NCBI RefSeq assembly: GCF_019038465.1
Contig: NZ_JAFKRH010000031.1
Location: 248,001-312,000 of the forward strand
Length of the DNA: 64,000 nt
From: Synechococcus sp. CCY 0621
GTDB lineage: Bacteria > Cyanobacteriota > Cyanobacteriia > PCC-6307 > Cyanobiaceae
Reading direction: 5' to 3'
Positions 56,083 to 64,000 of the stretch are shown here, piece after piece (position 1 is the stretch's first letter; each line of letters opens with the position of its first letter). The notes beneath the pieces were generated by a model. That model did not search any database, was not told the DNA's origin, and saw nothing but the letters and a program-made list of their open reading frames with translations. The translations under genes were made by a program, and so were the position numbers.

Positions 56083-57324
56083 TCAGTCGAAGACGTGGCC
56101 GTGCTCGTAGCGCTCCGCATGGCCCGCGGCCTCGGTGAGCGCAGCCACGTTCTCGCGGGTGAAGAAACCGTCGTAGCCCAGGCAACGCTCCACGTACTCG
56201 GTGATCAGTAGGGAGTAGGGGGAGCTGCGCGAGAAAATCTGACGCAGGTTGGGCTGGTCGCCGCATTCCCCCACCATGTCGGCGAGGAAGGGGATGCCCA
56301 GCTCACGCAGGGTGCGCACCACCACGTCAACGTTCTTTTCCCCGTTGCTCTCGCCATCGACCACCTCGTAGGCGATGTGATGCATGCGCCGCCCGAAATT
56401 GCGAACGTAATCCTCGGTGGGCATGGGCAGGTTGGACAGGGAATTGAGATAGGAGGGGGTGTTGTTGGCGGTGAAGACCCGGGCGGGGGAGAGCTTGTCA
56501 TCGCCCACCGAGGGGTGGCGGGTGACGTTGGTGGAGGAGTTCATCTCGGCGATGTCATAGGAGCCCCAGTAGTAGTAGGGCACCATCGTCAGGTACTCGA
56601 GGATGGCATCCTCCCGCTCACCGGCCAGCACCCTGGTGGCCAGGTGATCGATGCCCAGGATCTTGCCCTCCAGACCGTGCTCCCGGTGGCGGCGGGCGGC
56701 GTCTGTCAGGGGCGCCAGAGCGTCGTCATCGAGCAGCACCTGATCGCCCAGATCCAGGGCTGCCAGGCCATCGAGGGGCCGGTCCACATACCCAACCCGG
56801 TTGTAGGTGTAGTCAGAAAGAAACGTGAAGCAGAGATGCTTGGAGGCGTAGAAGGGATTGACTGTCTCGCCCGGATAGGCGAAGCGGATGTTCTGGGGTT
56901 CGAGGATGGCGCGCAGGTCGTGGCAGCAGGACACCTGGAAGATCTCGCCGATGTAGCGGGCGTTGGGCTTGTCGATCGAGAGGGGATACATCGCGTTCCA
57001 GCGCGTCACCTCATCCTCGAAATCGTCAAACAGCGGCTCCAGCACGATCAGGCGCGGGAAGGCCTCGCCCCCCTTGAGCAGATAAATGCGGTGGGTGGCG
57101 TTGATCCAGCACTCCTGGTAGCGGTAGGGGCCGGTGAGCGCCAGCTCCGCCAGGTAGGGCAGGCCGTTGCCGTGGTCCACCTGGATCACCAGGGCCGCCA
57201 TCGGCCCCACCACCTGCTCCAGCCCCGAGCTGGCCCGGCGGGCATAGACGCGGGGCAGGAACTCCTCGAAGAAGGTGGTGTTCCGCTTATCGCCCTTGGG
57301 CCGGTAGCTGGCGAGATCGATCAT
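56083..57324 (-). CDS. HPPD-like VOC-family dioxygenase, unusual
   Basis: A 413-residue protein whose C-terminal half resembles 4-hydroxyphenylpyruvate dioxygenase. Candidate iron ligands are His in KILGIDHLATRVL, His in RRMHHIAYEVVDG and Glu in LLITEYVERCLGYDGFF, the last standing where HPPD has its FFEIIQR Glu, followed by FFTRENVAALTEA as in HPPD. The N-terminal half (FPRLIVLEPLFDDFED and following) is divergent and lacks HPPD hallmarks. The product could be homogentisate for tocopherol and plastoquinone pathways, or another oxygenation. The VTE6-like kinase is 7 kb away. Confidence 0.72.
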   Translation of the reverse strand: MIDLASYRPKGDKRNTTFFEEFLPRVYARRASSGLEQVVGPMAALVIQVDHGNGLPYLAELALTGPYRYQECWINATHRIYLLKGGEAFPRLIVLEPLFDDFEDEVTRWNAMYPLSIDKPNARYIGEIFQVSCCHDLRAILEPQNIRFAYPGETVNPFYASKHLCFTFLSDYTYNRVGYVDRPLDGLAALDLGDQVLLDDDALAPLTDAARRHREHGLEGKILGIDHLATRVLAGEREDAILEYLTMVPYYYWGSYDIAEMNSSTNVTRHPSVGDDKLSPARVFTANNTPSYLNSLSNLPMPTEDYVRNFGRRMHHIAYEVVDGESNGEKNVDVVVRTLRELGIPFLADMVGECGDQPNLRQIFSRSSPYSLLITEYVERCLGYDGFFTRENVAALTEAAGHAERYEHGHVFD

Positions 57325-57390
57325 CGGTGGAGCGGAGCAGCCCCTCTGCTAGCAAGAAGCGGGCTAGGTCCCAAGCCTCAGCGTTGCCCC

Positions 57391-60300
57391 TCACACCACC
57401 AGCACCGCAGCGTTCTTCGCGCTCTGCTCCTCGGCCCGCTGCTCCGGGGTGAGCCCGTCGGCCTCGGGGATCTGGCCGGCCATGGCGGCGAGCCATTCCA
57501 TCAGCTGCTCCAGCTGCTGGGCGGGGGCGAGGGCCCCCAGGCCCCGGGCGAGCACTTTGGCGGTGCTGCCGGCGCCGCCCTGATACACCAGCCGGCCGTG
57601 CAGGTGCTGGGGCAGGGCCTGGCGCAGGCGGCGGAAGGCGGGTTCCTCCATCGGCGTTTCCAGGGCGATGTTGGGCTTCTCCGGCTTGATGCGCGAGAAG
57701 CCGCAGCGGCGCGCCAGCAGCTTCAGTTCCATCAGCTGCAGCAGGCTCTGCACCGGGGCCGGAATCGGGCCATATCGATCGGTCCAGCCAGCGGCCAGCT
57801 CCACCAGGGCCGCCTTGCCGCCACATTCCGCGGCGGCCCGGTAGGCGGCCATCTTCTCATCGGCCTCGGTGATCCAATCGGCCGGGATGAAGGCCGTCAC
57901 CGGCAGGTCGATCTGGGTCTCGTCCACCGCCGGGATGTCCTGGCCCTGGATCTCGGCCAGGCAGTCCTGCAGCATCTCCATGTAGAGGTCGAAGCCGATC
58001 GCCTCCATCTGGCCGCTCTGCTCCACGCCCAGCAGGTTGCCCACGCCGCGGATCTCCATGTCGCGCATGGCCAGCTGGTAGCCGGAACCCAGCTGGGCGA
58101 ATTCCTGGATCGCCCGCAGCCGCTGGCGGGCGGCATCACTGAGTGAGGCATCGCCCGGATAGAACAACCAGGCGTGGGCCTGGATGCCGCTGCGGCCCAC
58201 CCGGCCCCGCAGCTGGTACAGCTGGGCCAGGCCGAACTTGTGGGCGTCCTCCACCAGGATCGTGTTCACCCGGGGGATATCCAGGCCGCTCTCGATGATC
58301 GTGGTGCAGAGCATCACGTCGGCCTCGCCGGCGTTGAAGGCCACCATGGCACTCTCCAGCTCCCCCTCCGGCATCTGGCCGTGGGCCACCTGCAGCCGCA
58401 GCCCCGGCAGCATCGCCCGCAGCTGACCCGCCACCTCCTCGATGCCCTCCACCCGCGGCACCACGTAGAACACCTGGCCGCCGCGGTCGAGCTCCTGGCG
58501 GATGGCGCTGCGCACCGCCTCCTCATCGAGGCTGGCCAGGTGGGTCTTGATCGGGCGTCGCAGCGGTGGCGGCGTGGTGATCAGGCTCATCTCCCGCACC
58601 CCCGACAGGCTCATGTACAGCGTGCGCGGGATCGGGGTAGCGGAAAGCGTCAGCACGTCCACGTCCTTTCGCAGCGCCTTGATCTTCTCCTTCTGGTTCA
58701 CACCGAAGCGCTGCTCCTCGTCCACCACCAGCAGACCGAGCTGGCGGAAGCCCGTGCCCTTGCCCAGCAGCTGGTGGGTGCCCACCACCACGTCGGTGGC
58801 GCCGCTGGCCAGGCTCTCGAGGATCGTCTTGCGCTCTCCAGCGGTGCGGAAACGGTTGAGCAGGGCCACCTTGAGCGGGTAGGGGGCAAAGCGCTCGCTG
58901 AGGGTGCGCCAGTGCTGCTGGGCCAGCACGGTGGTGGGGGCCAGCAGGGCGCACTGCTTGCCTGCGGTGACCGCCTTGAAGATGGCCCGGATCGCCACCT
59001 CCGTCTTGCCGAAGCCCACATCGCCGCACACCAGCCGGTCCATCGGCTGGTCCCGCTCCATGTCGCGCTTGACGTCCACGATTGCCTTGAGCTGGTCGGG
59101 GGTGGGGTCGTAGGGGAAGGAATCCTCCAGTTCGCTCTGCCAGGGACCATCGGGGGGGAAGGCGAAGCCCGGTGCCTGGTGGCGCTCGGCATAGAGCTTG
59201 ACCAGGTCCATCGCCACCTTGGCCACCGCCTTGCGGGCCCGCTCCTTGGCCTTGGTCCAGGCCGTGCCGCCCATGCGGTTGAGTTCCGGCGGGCTGTCGC
59301 TGCTGGCCCGGTAGCGGCCGAGACTGCCCAGCTGGTCGGCGGCCACCCGCAGCAGCCCGTCGGCGTACTGCACCACCAGGTAGTCGCGGGCCTCGCCGCC
59401 GATGGCCAGCTTCTCCAGTTTCAGGAACCGGCCGATGCCGTGGTTGCGGTGCACCACGAAATCGCCGGGCAGCATCTTGTTGGGATCCACCGTGCGGCTG
59501 GCGGCCTTGCGGCGCCGGCGCACGTAGCCCCCGGCCGCCAGGCTGTGCTGGCCGAAGATCTCCCGGTCGGTGTACAGCACCAGCTTCCAGGCCGGCAGCT
59601 GGAACCCCTCCAGTTCGGCGGTGCCGCGCAGCTTGAGGGCCACCGGGGTGGCCTGCTCCACCAGCCGCTCGATGGCCGGGAAGTCACGGGCGTTGGGCAC
59701 GAAGCGGGTGACGCAGTCGTGCTCCTCCAGCAGGGCCACGGCCCGTGACGGCTGGGCCGAAACGATCCAGAGCCGGGCCTTGTCGCGCAGGTGCCCCTTG
59801 ATCTGCTCCGCCAGGCGGCCGAACTGGTTGGGATGGGCCGGCAGCGGCCGGCTGGAAAGGTCGAGGTCGTTCGGGTGGCGGTCGCTCTCGTGCAGCTCCG
59901 CCAGATCGAAGCCCGGGAAGGCTTCCACCGCCGCCAGGGCCGCCGCAATCGGCCGGTGCAGGCGGGCGGGCAGGGGCAGGGGGGTGCCGTCGCCACCGCC
60001 GTCGCCGCTGACTGTGGCTTTCACCACCTCGCCGTGGTGCTCGGCGGCATGGTCGTACCACTGCTGGCCGTGGGCCAGGCACTGGCGCCGCTCATCGATC
60101 GCCACCAACGTGCCGGCGGGCAGGTAGTCGAGCAGGGTCGCCGGCCTGTCCCAGGCCAGGCCCATCAGCCGCCGCATCCCCTCCGGCGTGCCGCCCTCCA
60201 GCAACTGGTCGAGGGCAGCGGGCTCCAGCAGCCGCTCCAGGCCCTCGGGCATCTGCTCCCGCAGGGCCTCGGCGATCAGGGGGGCGTAGCTGGTGGGGGT

Positions 60301-60996
60301 GAGGCGCACCCGCTCGATCACATCGAGGGAGCGCTGGGTGGCGGGGTCGAACTCCCGCAGCTTCTCGAGGTCTTCACCGAAGAGCTCCAGCCGCACCGGC
60401 AGCTCGGCGCTGACCGGGAAGACATCGACGATGTCGCCGCGGCGGCTCCAGGTGCCCTCCTGCTCGATCGTCGGCACCTTCTCGTAGCCGAGGCCCGCCA
60501 GGGTGTGGGCCAGCTGCTCCAGATCCAGCCGGTCGCCGCGGCGCAGGGTGAGGCAACGGGCCGCCAGCAAAGGCGGCGGCGGCAGGTGGGGCTGGAGGGC
60601 GCGCTCGGTGGCCACCACGGCGAAGCGGCCGCCGCTGGCGGTTGGGGCGCCATCCCCGTCGCCCACCAGTTCGGCGAGCACCTGCAGCTGGCCCCAGGTG
60701 ATCTCGCTGGTGGGATCGAAGGGCTCATAGGGGGAACCCTCGCTGGTGGGATAGAGCTGGCACAGCGGCCAGCCCATCAGCTCCAGCAGGGAGGCCCAGC
60801 GTCCCGCCTCCTCCAGGGTGGGCACGATCACCAGGAGGGGGGCCTCGCTGCTGCCCGCCAGAGCGCTGGCCACCAGGGCCCTGGCCGCCCGCCCCGCCCC
60901 ACTCAGCCGCAGCCGCTCGGGCCGCTCGCAGCGCGCCCTCACCTCAGCGGTGAGGGTGGCGGCCTGCAGCTGGCGCACGAGGGCGTGGAGGGGCAT
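57391..60996 (-). CDS. mfd: Transcription-repair coupling factor
   Basis: A 1201-residue DNA translocase that removes stalled RNA polymerase and recruits UvrA. The N-terminal UvrB-like domain is at about 1-330, with the RNA polymerase-interacting CarD-like domain around 490-570 ([20 protein letters not shown]). The RecG-like motor has Walker [63 protein letters not shown] and [16 protein letters not shown]; the TRCF domain is at the C-terminus. The length is typical. Confidence 0.97.
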   Translation of the reverse strand: MPLHALVRQLQAATLTAEVRARCERPERLRLSGAGRAARALVASALAGSSEAPLLVIVPTLEEAGRWASLLELMGWPLCQLYPTSEGSPYEPFDPTSEITWGQLQVLAELVGDGDGAPTASGGRFAVVATERALQPHLPPPPLLAARCLTLRRGDRLDLEQLAHTLAGLGYEKVPTIEQEGTWSRRGDIVDVFPVSAELPVRLELFGEDLEKLREFDPATQRSLDVIERVRLTPTSYAPLIAEALREQMPEGLERLLEPAALDQLLEGGTPEGMRRLMGLAWDRPATLLDYLPAGTLVAIDERRQCLAHGQQWYDHAAEHHGEVVKATVSGDGGGDGTPLPLPARLHRPIAAALAAVEAFPGFDLAELHESDRHPNDLDLSSRPLPAHPNQFGRLAEQIKGHLRDKARLWIVSAQPSRAVALLEEHDCVTRFVPNARDFPAIERLVEQATPVALKLRGTAELEGFQLPAWKLVLYTDREIFGQHSLAAGGYVRRRRKAASRTVDPNKMLPGDFVVHRNHGIGRFLKLEKLAIGGEARDYLVVQYADGLLRVAADQLGSLGRYRASSDSPPELNRMGGTAWTKAKERARKAVAKVAMDLVKLYAERHQAPGFAFPPDGPWQSELEDSFPYDPTPDQLKAIVDVKRDMERDQPMDRLVCGDVGFGKTEVAIRAIFKAVTAGKQCALLAPTTVLAQQHWRTLSERFAPYPLKVALLNRFRTAGERKTILESLASGATDVVVGTHQLLGKGTGFRQLGLLVVDEEQRFGVNQKEKIKALRKDVDVLTLSATPIPRTLYMSLSGVREMSLITTPPPLRRPIKTHLASLDEEAVRSAIRQELDRGGQVFYVVPRVEGIEEVAGQLRAMLPGLRLQVAHGQMPEGELESAMVAFNAGEADVMLCTTIIESGLDIPRVNTILVEDAHKFGLAQLYQLRGRVGRSGIQAHAWLFYPGDASLSDAARQRLRAIQEFAQLGSGYQLAMRDMEIRGVGNLLGVEQSGQMEAIGFDLYMEMLQDCLAEIQGQDIPAVDETQIDLPVTAFIPADWITEADEKMAAYRAAAECGGKAALVELAAGWTDRYGPIPAPVQSLLQLMELKLLARRCGFSRIKPEKPNIALETPMEEPAFRRLRQALPQHLHGRLVYQGGAGSTAKVLARGLGALAPAQQLEQLMEWLAAMAGQIPEADGLTPEQRAEEQSAKNAAVLVV

Positions 60997-61071
60997 CGAA
61001 AGGCGGGATCAAACCGATGCTGATCTTGGCAACCCGTTTGCGTTCATGCTGGGGTGACGGTTCGCCCCGCG

Positions 61072-61953
61072 ATGGCCCGCTTCCGCTGTCCCACCTGCCG
61101 CAGTCGACCCCTGAGGCTGGAGTATCCCTTCACGGGGATCCCCCGCTGCGGACGCTGCGGCGACCTGCTGGAGCCGAAGCCCCGCCACGGCCGCGCCTGG
61201 ACCCTGGCCCTCGGGGTGGCGGCGCTGGTGCTGGGGGGGGCCGCCTTCCCCGGCTTGCTGGAGCAGGCGGGGAGCCTGCCCGAGCAGGCCCCGGATGTCA
61301 CCACCCGCCTGTTGGAGCGTTTCGAGCCGGCCCCCGATCCACGCCTGCGGCCGATGGCCCTGCTGGAGGGCGGGCTGCTGGCGAACCTTCAGGAGGCCGA
61401 CCGGCAGTGGATTCCCACCGCCGAGCCCCTGGCAGGGGGCGGCACTCGCTTTCTCTACCGCCGGCGGGCCGGTGAACCTGAACTCTCGGTACCTGAACTG
61501 GAGGCCCTGATCGACTCCCCACCGGACCACGGCGAGAAACACCGGGCCATCGCCGAACTGCTCAACGTTCTGGACCAGGTGGGGGTGCAGGTGGAACTGG
61601 TGGAGCCAAGGAAGACGGGGGCCGCAGGGGAATGGGATCACGCCGCCCGTACCCTGCGGATCAAGCCCGCGGTGGTGGCCAAGGGAACGGTGGACTTCGC
61701 CCAGGTGCTCAACCACGAGGCGATCCACGTGGCCCAGAGCTGCGCGGCCGGCGGCCTGCGCGCTGTCCCCAGAACCCTTGGCCTGGGTCAGGAGGTCCCG
61801 CCGGAGCTGCGGCTGCATCTCGACGATCCCCTCTACTCCGGGGCCTCCGACTGGGAAAAGGCCCTGGAGCGGGAGGCCTACGCCAACCAGCGGCAACTGG
61901 AGATCGGCACCACCTTGATCCGCACCCATTGCCGGACCCGATCGGCGGGTTGA
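61072..61953 (+). CDS. Zinc-ribbon / HExxH-like membrane protein, unknown
   Basis: A 293-residue protein from ATG 61072. It has an N-terminal zinc ribbon (FRCPTCRSRPLRLE, IPRCGRCGDLL), one helix (about 42-65), then a soluble domain containing LNHEAIHVAQSC, a possible metallopeptidase-like HEAIH motif with a later Glu in ALEREAYANQ. This is the layout of a membrane-anchored metalloprotein. The family is unrecognised but the zinc ligands and HExxH are clear. Confidence 0.78.
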   Translation: MARFRCPTCRSRPLRLEYPFTGIPRCGRCGDLLEPKPRHGRAWTLALGVAALVLGGAAFPGLLEQAGSLPEQAPDVTTRLLERFEPAPDPRLRPMALLEGGLLANLQEADRQWIPTAEPLAGGGTRFLYRRRAGEPELSVPELEALIDSPPDHGEKHRAIAELLNVLDQVGVQVELVEPRKTGAAGEWDHAARTLRIKPAVVAKGTVDFAQVLNHEAIHVAQSCAAGGLRAVPRTLGLGQEVPPELRLHLDDPLYSGASDWEKALEREAYANQRQLEIGTTLIRTHCRTRSAG

Positions 61954-61975
61954 AGGCCAGGCCCGGCCCGGGGCC

Positions 61976-63040
<1,065 letters not shown>

Positions 63041-63069
63041 TCAGGCCATTGTCGCCAGTTGAAATGGGC

Positions 63070-64000
63070 TCAGTGACCAGGAGCCTTCTGGGCCTGATTG
63101 AGGCGTTGCCGCAGCCTGCGGCTCCAGCCGAACGCGATGGCACCACCCAGCAAGGGCAGGGGCCCCGGCACGGGAACGTTGCGCAGGGCGGTGGGGTTGA
63201 AGGGCCTGCCGTTGATGACGGCATTGACGCGATTATTGCCGTTGTCCGAACCAAAGCTCAGGGCAGATCCGTTGTTGATGACGATCAGGGACCCCGTGAT
63301 GCTGGAAGGATTGCGATTGCCAGAGCGATTCAGCGTGGCCGTCCCGCCGCCCGTTAACAGGAAAGTGCCGAAGACATCCGAGCCACTCAGACTCAGATTG
63401 GAGCCAGGGCGAGCAAAGTTGAAGATGATCTTGGCCGGATCCACATCCCCCTGCAGCGTCCAGTCTTGGTTGGTGCTCAGACTGGTGGGCATGTTGAAAA
63501 CAAAGTAGTCGCGCCCGGATCCCACAAAGTTCAGATCAACATTATTGCCAACGGTCTGGACGTTGTAGTAGTTGATACCTCCGGTGCCGGACAGCGCACC
63601 GGTGAGCGTCAAGCTGCCTGAGAGGTTGACGGCATCGTTGAACTGGCAGGAGCTGAGCGCCACGGTGCAATTGGACGCGTTGATGCCGTCGATGTAGGTG
63701 GCCACGGCTAGGGCATCCGCTTCAGCCTGAACGGTCCAGGCATTGCTGATCACCGTGGTGCCGGGGCCGTTGGTGACGGTGGCAGACTGGGATCGGAAGA
63801 TCTGATTGGCCTGGATTGATCCCGCATTGAGCCGGGCATTGCCGCCCACCAGCGCTGAGCCGTTGGATGGCTGGGCAGGCGCCGCTGGGGCGACGCTGCA
63901 GCTCGCCGGCACCGATACCGTGCTTCCCCCATTGAGTTGGTTCGGCGAATTATTGCTGGTGCCCAGGGTGGACTGCACGGTGCTTGATGTGATGTTCACC
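63070..64000 (-). CDS. PEP-CTERM-type exported protein with choice-of-anchor-A-like domain, cut by window
   Basis: C-terminal 309 residues of a protein whose start lies beyond the window. It is Ser/Thr/Asn/Gly-rich, with repeating beta strands (DAVNLSGSLTLTGALSG, KIIFNFARPGSNLSLSG and VFGTFLLTGGGTATLN) as in choice-of-anchor-A domains. The C-terminus is VPGPLPLLGGAIAFGWSRRL then a basic tail, a PEP-CTERM-like sorting signal of cyanobacteria. It would be exported and processed by an exosortase-like system at the cell surface. Confidence 0.82.
   Translation of the reverse strand, partial: VNITSSTVQSTLGTSNNSPNQLNGGSTVSVPASCSVAPAAPAQPSNGSALVGGNARLNAGSIQANQIFRSQSATVTNGPGTTVISNAWTVQAEADALAVATYIDGINASNCTVALSSCQFNDAVNLSGSLTLTGALSGTGGINYYNVQTVGNNVDLNFVGSGRDYFVFNMPTSLSTNQDWTLQGDVDPAKIIFNFARPGSNLSLSGSDVFGTFLLTGGGTATLNRSGNRNPSSITGSLIVINNGSALSFGSDNGNNRVNAVINGRPFNPTALRNVPVPGPLPLLGGAIAFGWSRRLRQRLNQAQKAPGH

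Noticed and set aside
56377-58146. 589-codon plus-strand frame opposite the HPPD-like gene and mfd
   Set aside because: It bridges two real genes and has no motif.

Overview
The window is about 64 kb of GC-rich, very gene-dense cyanobacterial chromosome. Photosynthesis and cyanobacterial marker genes (petN, thf1/psb29, an ftsH-clpP pair, a VTE6/DUF92 kinase, CPP1-like and DUF1830/DUF1651/DUF3531 families, a class II ribonucleotide reductase, a cyanobacterial-type 6S RNA beside purK) point to a picocyanobacterium of the Synechococcus/Cyanobium group. The high GC favours a Cyanobium-like lineage; this is inferred from gene content, not from a search.

Layout. 1-2.5 kb: end of pyruvate kinase and a MacB/FtsX-type permease. 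2.6-10 kb: proteostasis and thylakoid genes (DUF1830, ftsH, clpP, thf1, an unknown anchored protein, petN, clpS, DUF2103) and a nitroreductase. 10-16.7 kb: a structured RNA that fits 6S RNA, purK, a lone sugar-type ABC permease, recQ, aroB, DUF4912. 16.8-24 kb: MidA-like methyltransferase, TPM-domain protein, exported lambda-type muramidase, glycosyltransferase, TIGR04168 phosphoesterase, nadA, class I aldolase. 24-33 kb: a ligase-associated DNA repair set (exonuclease, ATP-dependent ligase, DEXH helicase) split by a membrane/polyamine module (DUF4178, membrane aminopropyltransferase, two unknown membrane proteins, DUF350). 33-35.7 kb: tRNA-Ser(UGA), pentapeptide-repeat membrane protein, CAX exchanger.

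35.8-39 kb holds the most distinctive locus: four tightly packed genes matching the SiaA-SiaB-SiaC-SiaD biofilm/c-di-GMP switch of pseudomonads (PP2C phosphatase, HATPase-like kinase, DUF1987 phosphoprotein, GGDEF diguanylate cyclase). It is visibly AT-richer than its surroundings, the phosphatase has lost the large extracytoplasmic sensor, and a 26-codon frame sits between the first two genes in a coupled arrangement.

39-64 kb is mostly housekeeping: nrdJ, methyltransferase-prfC, CPP1-like, an ABC ATPase-hslO pair, DUF3531-rsmE, VTE6-like kinase, a sigma factor, GDSL esterase, aspartate aminotransferase, family 4 uracil-DNA glycosylase, ispG, a C-terminal processing protease, small membrane proteins, an HPPD-like VOC protein, mfd, a zinc-ribbon/HExxH protein, an NAD-type GAPDH, and at the right edge a PEP-CTERM-type exported protein cut by the window end. 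Pyruvate kinase, class I aldolase and Gap1-type GAPDH give the window a glycolytic flavour. RecQ, the ligase set, UDG and Mfd give it a repair flavour. Many convergent neighbours overlap at their 3' ends, as expected of a compact genome.
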